Assembly: GCA_016938735.1 (NCBI GenBank) | Contig: JAFGUB010000037.1 | Span: forward strand, 62,001 to 126,000 | Length of the DNA stretch: 64,000 bases | From: Campylobacterales bacterium | GTDB lineage: Bacteria; Campylobacterota; Campylobacteria; Campylobacterales; Sulfurimonadaceae | Direction of reading: 5' to 3' | In this document: one piece after another, positions 7,775 to 15,947 of the stretch | How positions within the stretch are numbered: the stretch's first letter is position 1 | Layout of the letters: every line of letters begins with the position of its first letter | Translations under genes and position numbers: made by a program | The notes under the pieces: generated by a model | The model's database searches: none | Told to the model about the DNA's origin: nothing | The model's input: only the letters and a program-made list of their open reading frames with translations

Positions 7775-9064
7775 CTACTTCTCTTTTTGGCTTGGACCGT
7801 AGCGAAAATCGCGCTTGGTTAGCTTTTTTTTGGCGGTCGTCTTGGCCGATGAGCGCTTGCCAAAGGCCCCTTTGGTTCTGCCTTTGCTCTCGTCAAACTT
7901 GCTTTTGGCCACCATCTTGGTGTGCACGACCTTGCGCTCATACCCCACAAAAGGCTCTTTGGGAATGCGGCGGCGCATGAGCCGCTCGATGGCCAGCAGC
8001 ATGGCGTCCTCATCCACGCTCACCAGCGAAATCGCCTCGCCTTGCGCACCTGCCCTGCCCGTGCGACCGATGCGGTGGATGTAGTCTTCTGGGCTTTGGG
8101 GCATATCGAAGTTGATCACGCAGGGAAGCTGCTCGATGTCAATGCCCCGCGCCGCGATATCGGTAGCCACCAAAACGCGCACCTTGTTCTCCCGAAACGC
8201 TTCAAGCGCTCTGGCGCGCGCACCGTGCGTCTTTTCGCCGTGGATGACGGCACTGCTTAGGCCGCTTGCTTCAAGTTCCAAAGCGATGGCGTCGGCTTGG
8301 GCACGCGTGGAGGTAAAAACCAGCACCTGTTCAAAATTGCGCGTTCCGATCAGAAAGGGGAGCAGCTCAAGCTTGCGATCGCTGTCAACAAGGTAGGCTT
8401 TTTGATCGATCTGATCGGCCGCACCGCCCACTTCGTCCACATCGATGCGCAGCGGGTTGCGCAGAATCTGCTCACCGAAATGCTTCACCTTGCCGCTGTG
8501 GGTCGCCGAGAAGAGCAAGGTTTGCTGACGCGCCGTCAAAGTATCGACGATGGTTTTGATCTCCTCCAAAAAGCCCATATCAAGCATCGTATCGGCTTCA
8601 TCGAGGACGAGTGTCTGCACGCGGCTGAGCACCAGCGCTTTGAGTTTGAGTAGGTCATTTAGCCGTCCCGTGGTGGCGATGAGCAGTTCACAGCCATCAC
8701 GAAGCATCTGCACCTGCGGATCGATATTGACCCCTCCGTAAACCGCTTCGATACGAAACGGGGTGTCACCGGCAAGTGTACGGGCATGTTCTAAAAGCTG
8801 CCTTGCCAGTTCACGGGTGGGCACCACGATGAGCGCCTTTACATGTAAGAAGAGGCTCTCGTCGCGGTGGCGCAACAAAGAGGAGAGCAGCGGCAGCAAA
8901 AAGGCAGCACTTTTACCCGAACCCGTCTTGGAGGTGGCGAAGATGTCGCGCCCTTTGAGAATCGCGGGGATCACCGCGCGCTGCACTGGGGTAGGTTCTA
9001 CAAAACCGATCGCCTCAAGTGAGCTGAGCAAGTCGGGATGCAAACCCATGGTGTGAAAACTCAT
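7775..9064 (-). CDS. DEAD-box ATP-dependent RNA helicase (RhlE-like)
   Basis: A 429-aa RNA helicase with all core motifs in order: Q motif (FVEPTPVQRAVIP), motif I TSKTGSGKSAAF, Ia PTRELARQ, motif II VLDEADTMLDMGF, motif III SATHSGK, and motif VI HRIGRTGRAG. A basic C-terminal tail of about 50 residues (KGAFGKRSSAKTTAKKK) is typical of RhlE-type helicases and binds RNA. It probably remodels rRNA or mRNA structure. The leader between its -10 box (9095-9100) and its ATG contains a TTACATGTAA copy that merges into the AAAGG ribosome site. Confidence 0.93.
   Translation of the reverse strand: MSFHTMGLHPDLLSSLEAIGFVEPTPVQRAVIPAILKGRDIFATSKTGSGKSAAFLLPLLSSLLRHRDESLFLHVKALIVVPTRELARQLLEHARTLAGDTPFRIEAVYGGVNIDPQVQMLRDGCELLIATTGRLNDLLKLKALVLSRVQTLVLDEADTMLDMGFLEEIKTIVDTLTARQQTLLFSATHSGKVKHFGEQILRNPLRIDVDEVGGAADQIDQKAYLVDSDRKLELLPFLIGTRNFEQVLVFTSTRAQADAIALELEASGLSSAVIHGEKTHGARARALEAFRENKVRVLVATDIAARGIDIEQLPCVINFDMPQSPEDYIHRIGRTGRAGAQGEAISLVSVDEDAMLLAIERLMRRRIPKEPFVGYERKVVHTKMVAKSKFDESKGRTKGAFGKRSSAKTTAKKKLTKRDFRYGPSQKEK
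8839..8848. repeat. TTACATGTAA palindrome, coding copy
   Basis: Exact copy inside the DEAD-box helicase gene, read as FLHVKAL just before the PTREL motif. Confidence 0.9.
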
Positions 9065-9072
9065 AACAACCT

Positions 9073-9082
9073 TTACATGTAA
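9073..9082. repeat. TTACATGTAA palindrome, leader copy
   Basis: Exact copy in the leader of the helicase gene. On the minus strand TTACATGTAAAGG runs into the ribosome site before the ATG at 9064, the same arrangement as at 4960. Confidence 0.9.
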
Positions 9083-9094
9083 TGCTAAAGCGTT

Positions 9095-9100
9095 ATTATA
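9095..9100 (-). promoter_or_regulatory. -10 box of the DEAD-box helicase gene
   Basis: TATAAT on the minus strand 31 bases upstream of the ATG; the expected leader of about 24 bases includes the palindrome at 9073-9082. Confidence 0.55.
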
Positions 9101-9112
9101 GCCAGGGGCGGC

Positions 9113-11050
9113 TTAGGCGTTTTTACGGCTCTCTTGGAGCATCATATCCATCGTTTCAAAGAGAAGGGCGCTTGCTTTCTCCATCGTACCGAAGTGCTCT
9201 ATGACGCTCTCTCCATGCTTGATGATATCCTCGCCGCTGCCGAGCTTCTTGGCTTGGACGAGCGCGATGTTGATATTGGCGTTGCGGTGGACGATCTCAT
9301 GCGGTTCATGCAGCCGTCCAAAGGCACCGGTAGCGCCGAAGCGCTGCTTCCCTTCCCCGCCGAACCACTGCCCCAAACGACACTCAAGCACCGTCTGTTC
9401 ACGCACCGAAACGTCATTTTGCATGACGCAGCTATAGGCGCGAGATTTATACAGAATATGATCAATCTTCGCCAGCACCACAAAGACGCTGTTCTCCATT
9501 CCATACGAGCGTTTGACGATGGCGGAGGCATTGTCGCGCAGTGCGATGAGGGTGCGCTCGAATCCGCCGATGGTCTCTCCGGCTTCATACACCACTGCGT
9601 TCATGGCGGTCGCGCTCTCTTGGATGGTACCCATCTCCTGCTGTAGGGTTTTGATGGAGATGGCGATCTCCTGCGTCGCTTTGTGGGTTCGATCGGCCAG
9701 CTTTCTCACCTCGTCGGCCACCACCGCGAAGCCCCGTCCATGCTCTCCGGCGCGCGCCGCCTCGATCGCGGCGTTGAGCGCGAGCAGATTGGTCTGATCG
9801 GCAATGTCGGTGATCAGGGTGATGATGGAGTTCACCTCGTCCGTTTGGCGCGAGAGATTATCAATCGCCTCGTTGTTGAGCGCCACCTGCTGCGTCAAGC
9901 TCTCTAGGCGGCTGACCACATCGGCAATCTTGTCGCTGCTGCTTTGCGATAGCTCGGAAGCCGAGACGGTCGCAGCGGTGATCTCCTTAAGATCGCTGAT
10001 ATTTTTGAGCAGATCCGATTGAATGACCCCCATCGACTCCATTACGCCGGTATTTAGCGTCGAAAGCTTTGTATTCAGCGCGTCGCGCTGCTTCTTATCC
10101 TCTTGCGCACGCATCTCATCGATACTTGAACCGATGAGTCTGCCCGCCTACACAAAGGCGCCGTGCATCGATTCAATATCCATCGCGTGCGAAAAATCGC
10201 CGCCGGAAGCTTTGGAAATCGAAACATTGATTTCACGAATAAAGTGCTCGATCTGCGCAATAAGCCGTTGCAACGCCCCGCCCATATCGTGCAGAGAGCC
10301 GCTTTTGGGCAGATCGATGCGGGTATCATCAAAAAGACCTTGAGAGACTTCGACCAAAATATCCCGAAAACGCCCGAGGGTAGAGTTGATCGACAAAGAG
10401 ACAGCCAGCGTAAAAAAACCTACAAAAAGTGCACCGAAAATACCAACAATTAGCACAAAAAGCTTGCCCTCATCCAGCGTAGCATCCATCTTTTGCATAG
10501 AGCCTTCCAAATCGCGCTCTTTAAGCGCGATCACTTTGGCAAAGGTATCTCTTGAGGCGTTAGCCAAAGGTGTCAAATCCTGTTTGTAACGCTGATAAAG
10601 ACTACCGCTTGATATCTCATCGGGTTTGGCGTCACGCATCATCGCAAAAGCACTCTCGATGAATCGCCCTGTCTGCACATGGGCCTGCTCCACCAAAGAG
10701 CGCTCTTTGGTATCGGTTGCGGCGGATTCGATCGCCTTAAAGGCGGAAGCAATGGCATCAATGCGCTTTTGGATCTTTTGCAGATCAGGCTCTTTTTGGC
10801 CGCTGAGCATAATATCGCGGGTGGTGCGGGAGATGAAGTTGAGATCCCGCTCAATCTGCAAGGTGAGCAAATAACCTCGATTACTCCCCTCCATAAACTT
10901 GTGATAACGCGTCTCGACACCATCGAACGTCAGAAAAGCATACAGGGTCAAGAGCAGTGCGATGACGATCGCAAGCGCGGAGACGTAGGCAAGACGGTAA
11001 CGAATAGGCACCGTCCGCAGAGCATGTTTGATAGGAGAAAAGAGGAACAT
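9113..11050 (-). pseudogene. Chemoreceptor (MCP) with CZB domain, interrupted by an in-frame TAG
   Basis: Two reading frames in the same phase are separated by one TAG at 10148-10150; ignoring it gives a complete 645-codon chemoreceptor. Order: membrane helix near residues 15-40, a helical periplasmic sensor region, a second membrane helix near residue 205, a HAMP-like linker, the MA signalling domain with the conserved tip ([32 protein letters not shown] region), and a C-terminal CZB zinc-binding domain with its His and Cys ligands visible ([29 protein letters not shown]). The stop falls in the linker (AFV[12 protein letters not shown]). A recent nonsense mutation, a sequencing error or readthrough would all look like this. 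The start at 11050 has AAGGA seven bases upstream. Confidence 0.85.
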
Positions 11051-11081
11051 CACGTTTCCTTGGTATATGACGATAACGGCC

Positions 11082-11087
11082 ATTGTA
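11082..11087 (-). promoter_or_regulatory. Possible -10 box of the chemoreceptor gene
   Basis: TACAAT on the minus strand 32 bases before the ATG at 11050. The rest of the gap to 11227 is AT-rich and should also hold the promoter of the divergent DUF3373 gene, where several TATATT-like boxes compete and I cannot pick one. Confidence 0.4.
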
Positions 11088-11227
11088 TGGCAACTATTTT
11101 TAATTTCTCCATAAGGCCTATATGTAGCAAATCGTAACTGGGATAAAAAAACTATCTTTAAATATGCTAATCTAATATATTATTTATAACTATATAACTA
11201 AAATTATATTTTTCATAAGGAGACTGA

Positions 11228-12625
11228 ATGTTTTTACGATTATCACTGGCGGCGTCGCTGCTGATCACAGGTGCCGCATTGTCGGCTAACGAAGAGTTGC
11301 AAAAGCAGGTGGAAGCACTGAGCAAGCAGGTTCAAAAACTACAAAAAGATCAAAAGAGACTCACGGGATCACTGACTGAAATCAAGACCAAAACAGGCGG
11401 CGACAACATCAAGTGGAGCATCGATTTTCGCGCTGCTTATGAAAACCTTGACTACAAATACAACGACGAGGGCAAAGCGCTCTATGGTCGCGACGGTCGC
11501 AGTGTACCCGCTGTGTTCACCAACCGCATGTGGCTCGGGATGAGTGCGATGCCTTTAGAAAACCTCACCTTCTTTGGAGAGGTTGCGATGTACAAAACGT
11601 GGGGCGGCAATAAAATAGCAGGAACGGAGGAGTTCCAAAACGTCGATTGGCGCGGCGTTTCACGCCCGGATGACGCGGTATTTCGCATCCGCAACGCCAC
11701 TTTTGTCTACACGTTTGCCCAAGAGAGCGCCGTCCCTATGAGCCTTAGCATCGGTCGCCGACCTGCCGCAAACGGCTTTCTAGCCAACCACCGCGAAGAT
11801 GAAAAAGAGCCCGGCTCTCCGCTCGCACACATCACCAACATGGAGGTAGACGGTGCGATGCTCAAATTCGATCTCTCCGGCGTTTTGTGGGACGGCGCCT
11901 ACCTCAAAACGGTCTATGGCCGCGCACACGATCCGGTCAACTACACCTATGGTGCCACCCCCTACATCTACGACACGACGCGTGCCAACAAAGATGACGA
12001 GCCGGTCGATTTTATCGTCTTGCCGATGGCACTGTACTACGACGGTCAGCACAACCTGATGGCGCAGCACTCGATCATCCTCAACTCCAAAGGGACGCAG
12101 ATTGCCAACAAAATCAAAAAAGCGGGCGCCGGCACCACGCAGCTCTCCGCCCTCTCCTATCAGATCGACGGGCTAAGCGAAGAGAACGATTTTCTCGCCG
12201 ATACCACCCTTTTTGCTTCCGTCGCTATGAGCATGACCAGCCCTGATGAGGGTTACACCATGTCAGGCTCTGAAGATGATGAGATGGGCAGCAGCTACTG
12301 GGTCGGCGCCACCTTCCCCGATATGATTTTTGATGGTGGCCGCATCGGGCTTGAGTACAACTACGGCAGCAAATACTGGGCGCCGATGACTTGGGCCGAA
12401 GATACCCTCATCGGCTCCAAAATCGCCACACGCGGCAGCGCTTATGAAGCCTACTGGAACATTCCTGTTGCAGGGCGTAATCTTACAGCGCAGCTACGTT
12501 ACACCTATATCAAGCATGACTACGCAGCCAATACAATCTGCTACTGGGAAAGCCCTGAAAGCGAAACATTCAACGTGCTTGACAGCGCTCAAAACGTTCG
12601 CCTCTCCATTCGCTACCGCTATTAA
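11228..12625 (+). CDS. DUF3373-family outer-membrane protein
   Basis: A 465-aa protein with a Sec signal peptide (FLRLSLAASLLITGAALSA), a short coiled coil (QVEALSKQVQKLQKDQKRL) as in porins that tether to peptidoglycan, and a long beta-strand region rich in alternating aromatic residues that ends LSIRYRY, an aromatic C-terminus as used for beta-barrel insertion. The sequence WSIDFRAAYENLDYKYNDEG and the GRRPAANGFLANHRED segment match the DUF3373 family of Campylobacterota. AAGGAGA before the ATG is strong. It is a single-gene unit followed by a hairpin. The substrate is unknown. Confidence 0.85.
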   Translation: MFLRLSLAASLLITGAALSANEELQKQVEALSKQVQKLQKDQKRLTGSLTEIKTKTGGDNIKWSIDFRAAYENLDYKYNDEGKALYGRDGRSVPAVFTNRMWLGMSAMPLENLTFFGEVAMYKTWGGNKIAGTEEFQNVDWRGVSRPDDAVFRIRNATFVYTFAQESAVPMSLSIGRRPAANGFLANHREDEKEPGSPLAHITNMEVDGAMLKFDLSGVLWDGAYLKTVYGRAHDPVNYTYGATPYIYDTTRANKDDEPVDFIVLPMALYYDGQHNLMAQHSIILNSKGTQIANKIKKAGAGTTQLSALSYQIDGLSEENDFLADTTLFASVAMSMTSPDEGYTMSGSEDDEMGSSYWVGATFPDMIFDGGRIGLEYNYGSKYWAPMTWAEDTLIGSKIATRGSAYEAYWNIPVAGRNLTAQLRYTYIKHDYAANTICYWESPESETFNVLDSAQNVRLSIRYRY

Positions 12626-12632
12626 ACCCTCC

Positions 12633-12657
12633 TCGGCCTTCGGGCCGATCTCTTTAC
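12633..12657 (+). terminator. Hairpin terminator after the DUF3373 gene
   Basis: Stem TCGGCC / GGCCGA with a TTCG tetraloop, followed by TCTCTTT. The short T-run makes it a moderate intrinsic terminator. A TTACATGTAA copy follows directly. Confidence 0.7.
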
Positions 12658-12663
12658 ATGTAA
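12654..12663. repeat. TTACATGTAA palindrome, intergenic copy
   Basis: Exact copy, extended to the 14-bp perfect palindrome CTTTACATGTAAAG, in the gap after the DUF3373 terminator stem and ahead of the CsgG operon promoter. Confidence 0.9.
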
Positions 12664-12676
12664 AGCTTTTTGTCGT

Positions 12677-12682
12677 TAGAAT
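12677..12682 (+). promoter_or_regulatory. -10 box of the CsgG lipoprotein operon
   Basis: TAGAAT 28 bases before the ATG at 12710; a plausible but weak box. Confidence 0.4.
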
Positions 12683-12709
12683 GGCACACTCTCTACTGAA
12701 GGCCTAAAC

Positions 12710-13678
12710 ATGACAGTTTTTCATATGTTTACACCCACACTAAGTTTGTTGCTTATCAGCGGCTGTGCTACGATGTCCAAACAGCAGACCCACGAAATCC
12801 CCCAAGAGAACCAAACCAGCAAGACCATCGCCGCGGCGCAAGCCGCCGCCGACCGACCATCGGGGCTCAAGCGCAAGGTGGCCATCGGTCGCTTTAGCAA
12901 CGAAACCCGCTACGGTCAGAGCTTCTTTGTCGATCAAAACGGCGAGCGCATCGGCAAGCAAGCGATGGACATCCTCTCCGCCAAACTCTTTGAAACCGGA
13001 AAGTTCATTTTGCTCGAGCGCTCCGATCTCGACAAGATTGAAAAAGAGCTCGCGCTCGGCGGTAACAGCGCCATCCGCACCAGCGCCGATTATCTTATTT
13101 TAGGCTCTATCACCGAATTCGGGCGCAAAGAGAACAGCGAAGTAGGACTCTTTAGCCGCGTCAAAAAACAGGAGGTCTCCGCCAAAGTACATATCCGTAT
13201 CGTGGATGTCACCACCGGCGAGATCATCTATTCTGAAGAGGGCAAGGGAAGCGCCTTTAGCGAAGCAGGCACCGTCATGGGCGTCGGTGAAAAGGCAAGC
13301 TACGATGCACAGCTCAACGACAAAGCGATCGATGCCGCCATCAGTGATCTGGCCTCCAACATCATCGAAAATATGCTCGAAAAACCGTGGCGCGGCTACA
13401 TTCTGGGCTTTGAAGAGGGTCAATACATGATCTCCGGTGGCAAAAGCCAGAACATCCGCAGCGGAGCGCTCTTTGAGGTCTTTACCGAAGGCAAGCAGGT
13501 CAAAAACCCCCAAACCAACATGATGATCACCCTTCCGGGCAAAAAAGTCGCTACGCTTGAAGTGGTAGCCACCATCGGCGACACTCCGGCCAACGAAGTC
13601 TCGCTCTGTAGCCTCAAAGAGGGCGTGATTGATAAAAACAGCCTCTCTACCCTCTACATCCAACCCAAAAAGGATTGA
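12710..13678 (+). CDS. CsgG/HfaB-family outer-membrane lipoprotein
   Basis: A 322-aa lipoprotein with lipobox LLISGC near residue 19. The CsgG core follows: KVAIGRFSNETRYG, KQAMDILSAKLFETGKFILLERSDL, ADYLILGSITEFGRK and VDVTTGEIIYSEEGKG. CsgG proteins form outer-membrane pores, for curli export in the founding case. Here the gene heads a four-gene set with DUF4810 and DUF799 lipoproteins, a combination known from many Gram-negatives including Neisseria (GNA1162 locus) whose function is not settled; a surface or peptidoglycan-linked assembly is the usual guess. GAAGG lies before the ATG; an alternative start at MFTPTLS would keep the same lipobox. Confidence 0.9.
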   Translation: MTVFHMFTPTLSLLLISGCATMSKQQTHEIPQENQTSKTIAAAQAAADRPSGLKRKVAIGRFSNETRYGQSFFVDQNGERIGKQAMDILSAKLFETGKFILLERSDLDKIEKELALGGNSAIRTSADYLILGSITEFGRKENSEVGLFSRVKKQEVSAKVHIRIVDVTTGEIIYSEEGKGSAFSEAGTVMGVGEKASYDAQLNDKAIDAAISDLASNIIENMLEKPWRGYILGFEEGQYMISGGKSQNIRSGALFEVFTEGKQVKNPQTNMMITLPGKKVATLEVVATIGDTPANEVSLCSLKEGVIDKNSLSTLYIQPKKD

Positions 13679-13681
13679 TCC

Positions 13682-13975
13682 GTGAATGCCATCATCTCTA
13701 TTTTGACCGCTTTGTTGTTACTCGCCGGCTGCGGCTACAAAGAGGGCGTCGTCTCGGGCGACGCCAAAGCCTACCTCTTTTTTAGCGGCAACGTCAAAGG
13801 TGCCACCGTCGTCGTTGATGACTCCGAGCCTTTTGTCATCGAAGCGGGGCGCGACCACCGCTACCGCGTCAGCACCGGCAAACACCGCGTGAAGGTCATT
13901 CGAGACGGCGTAGTGATCATCGAACGCGAGCTCTATCTGGGCGACGGAATCGCCAAAGAGATCGCTGTTCATTGA
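13682..13975 (+). CDS. Small PEGA-like lipoprotein
   Basis: A 97-aa lipoprotein that starts at GTG with a good AAGGA seven bases upstream. The signal peptide ends in lipobox LLAGC. The remaining ~75 residues are all-beta in character: YLFFSGNVKGATVVVDDSEP, GKHRVKVIRDGVVI, LYLGDG. This matches the PEGA-like pattern of a short beta sandwich. It sits between the CsgG and DUF4810 genes, three bases after the former and overlapping the latter by one base, so it is probably an extra subunit of the same assembly. No family match is certain. Confidence 0.75.
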   Translation: MNAIISILTALLLLAGCGYKEGVVSGDAKAYLFFSGNVKGATVVVDDSEPFVIEAGRDHRYRVSTGKHRVKVIRDGVVIIERELYLGDGIAKEIAVH

Positions 13976-14346
13976 TGCGTAGGCTTCTTGTTTTTTTGCC
14001 TCTTTTGCTGCTGCTCTTTGGCTGCAGTGAAGGCCCCAAACCGCTCTATCACTACGAAGACTACTCGGCGCGCTACTATGATTTCAAAAAAAATCCCTCC
14101 CCGCAAAGTGCGGAGGAGTTGATGAAGACGCTGCAGCGGATCATCGATCGCGCACCGCAAAGCGCCTCTATGCGGGTACCTCCGGGGATTCATGCCCATT
14201 TGGGTTACATGTATCTGCAACAAGGGGCGTTGGCGTCAGCCAAAGCGCAGTTTTTGCAAGAGAAAGCAATCTATCCCGAAGCGACGCAGTTTATGGATCG
14301 TCTGATTGCACAGATCGATGCCAAGGAGTCCCATGAAGCGCACTAG
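13975..14346 (+). CDS. DUF4810 family lipoprotein
   Basis: A 123-aa lipoprotein with lipobox LLLFGC and the DUF4810 signature YHYEDYSARYYDFKKNPS, followed by a TPR-like pair of helices (GIHAHLGYMYLQQGALASAK, then EKAIYPEATQFMDRLI). The ATG at 13975 overlaps the previous stop (TGATG); a TTG one codon upstream is less likely. In other bacteria DUF4810 is the constant middle partner of CsgG and DUF799 lipoproteins, as here. A TTACATGTAT variant lies at 14205 inside YMYL. Confidence 0.88.
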   Translation: MRRLLVFLPLLLLLFGCSEGPKPLYHYEDYSARYYDFKKNPSPQSAEELMKTLQRIIDRAPQSASMRVPPGIHAHLGYMYLQQGALASAKAQFLQEKAIYPEATQFMDRLIAQIDAKESHEAH

Positions 14347-14974
14347 CTTCCTGATCGCATCCGCGCTGCTGCTCTTTGCGGGGTGCGCAAAACCGACACC
14401 GCCCCCCAAGCCGCCGATGCTGGATGAAGCGCCCATGGCCCTGCTGGTACTGCCGCCGATCAATGAAACCACCGACGCCGAAGCCAAGGGGCACTACATG
14501 ACGACCATCGAAACCCCTCTGGGGCTTTATGGATACTACGTCTTTCCCGTAGAACTGGTCGCTGAGGTGATGAAACAAGAGGGGGTCTATGACACCGAAC
14601 TGCTCTACACCCTCGATCCCGCAAAGCTTCAAAAGTACTTCGGTGCTGACGCCGTCATGTACACCCACATTCACGAGTGGGATCTGCATTACGGCGTGAT
14701 CGCGTCAACTATGAGCGTATCCGTTTCGGCAGAGATTCTCTCCACCAAGACCCGTGAGCGGCTATGGAACTACGGCGGCAAAGTCGTCGTCGATCTAACC
14801 GTTGATGGCGGCGACGGTTTCGCGGGATTACTCGCTACGGTCGTTGCCACTGCCATTAACAGTGCGATGGCCGATTACGTCTCTTATGCCCACAAAGCCA
14901 ATGCACGGATGCTGCAAGCCCTTCCTTTTGGCCCCTATCATCCGGTGCATCGACGCAGCGATGCGTTACACTAA
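14333..14974 (+). CDS. DUF799 (GNA1162-family) lipoprotein
   Basis: A 213-aa lipoprotein with lipobox LLFAGC and the DUF799 pattern: MALLVLPPINETTDAEAKGH, YYVFPVELVAEVMKQEGVYD, LQKYFGADAVMYTHIHEWD, and a glycine-rich segment near the C-terminus. The start (MKRTSF) overlaps the DUF4810 gene by 14 bp, so translation is coupled. The fold family is related to TolB-N/CsgG-like periplasmic domains. It closes the four-gene CsgG operon and converges with the LPP20 gene. Confidence 0.88.
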   Translation: MKRTSFLIASALLLFAGCAKPTPPPKPPMLDEAPMALLVLPPINETTDAEAKGHYMTTIETPLGLYGYYVFPVELVAEVMKQEGVYDTELLYTLDPAKLQKYFGADAVMYTHIHEWDLHYGVIASTMSVSVSAEILSTKTRERLWNYGGKVVVDLTVDGGDGFAGLLATVVATAINSAMADYVSYAHKANARMLQALPFGPYHPVHRRSDALH

Positions 14975-14981
14975 TAGCGCT

Positions 14982-15947
14982 CTATTGCCACCCAATAAGG
15001 GTTTCAATCCCCTCTGCTTCGATTTTTTGGCTTAACTTTTGGGCGATTTCTTGCATCGCAGAGCCTTCACTCTGAGCATTTTGCGCGATCAGTGCCACGG
15101 TATTGCTGCGCAGCAGCTTTGCGTCGCTGTCTAAAGTTTGCAGCTCAAGACGCGCCCTCACAATGTAAAAGCCATAGGCTTGCGTACGCTCATAGTCGGC
15201 GTGAAGACGGATGGTATGGCTTGGATGCACGGCTTCTATACGATACCCTTTTTGGCTCAGAGCAGAACGCACCACGCTTGAAAGCGCCGCGTCTTGAGCA
15301 CTCAAGGCAAAAGAGAAATGTTCTTGAAAATGTTCGATCCGTGCACGCATCGCATCATAGCGCTCTTTGTATCGCTGCGCCGAATCGTTTGCTTTAAGCG
15401 TCGAGAGCGCCGTTAGCAGTTCCCCAAACTGCGTCTCAAAATCCGCATGACGCATTTTAAGTGCGATCAGCGCTTCTAGCGTGGGGGTTTGCATCGTCTG
15501 CTCAAGTCCCTCTAGCGCCGCTTCGATCTCTCTCTCAAAACCCGCAACCAGATCCGCACGCCTAGAGCGCAGCAGTACCATCACCGAGCGAAACGAGTGC
15601 TCATAGACCTCGACGACCTCATAATGAGCGATGGTAAGCGCGGCGGCAACGCTTGAGATTTCGGATCGTGTCTCTTTTTGATAATCGCTAACAGTGCCCT
15701 GACGCTCGCTTGAGACACTCTCAAAACGAGAAGCGACACGCACACCCAGCATCGATCGAATCTGACCTAGGGCATCGGCAACCGCAGCCTCTCTGTCGGC
15801 ACCTTCGCCGACCGCATAGAGCGCGCGCACATCCGAAAGAGGCGGTGAGGTGTACCACTGCGGCAGTGCTTTGATCGGGGCTTCGATGCGCTCTTTAGTG
15901 GCGCATCCGCCCAGCAGCAACAGTGTCAGCAGCAACCATTGCGCCAC
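14982..15947 (-). CDS. LPP20-family lipoprotein
   Basis: A 321-aa lipoprotein beginning at GTG (weak ribosome site, coupled to the upstream stop with no gap). Lipobox LLLGGC is followed by the LPP20 signature PQWYTSPPLSDVRALYAVGE, then GADREAAVADALGQIRSMLG, and a helical region (residues ~150-215). The C-terminal ~90 residues form a second alpha/beta unit (RSALSQKGYRIEAVHPSHTI). LPP20-type proteins of Helicobacter and Campylobacter are outer-membrane lipoproteins, some flagellum-associated (FlgP). Its partner is the CsgG-like gene immediately upstream. Confidence 0.85.
   Translation of the reverse strand: MAQWLLLTLLLLGGCATKERIEAPIKALPQWYTSPPLSDVRALYAVGEGADREAAVADALGQIRSMLGVRVASRFESVSSERQGTVSDYQKETRSEISSVAAALTIAHYEVVEVYEHSFRSVMVLLRSRRADLVAGFEREIEAALEGLEQTMQTPTLEALIALKMRHADFETQFGELLTALSTLKANDSAQRYKERYDAMRARIEHFQEHFSFALSAQDAALSSVVRSALSQKGYRIEAVHPSHTIRLHADYERTQAYGFYIVRARLELQTLDSDAKLLRSNTVALIAQNAQSEGSAMQEIAQKLSQKIEAEGIETLIGWQ

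Noticed and set aside
10148-10150. The chemoreceptor as two separate genes
   Set aside because: Both parts are in the same frame, each lacks what the other has, and the second has no ribosome site or start near the stop.
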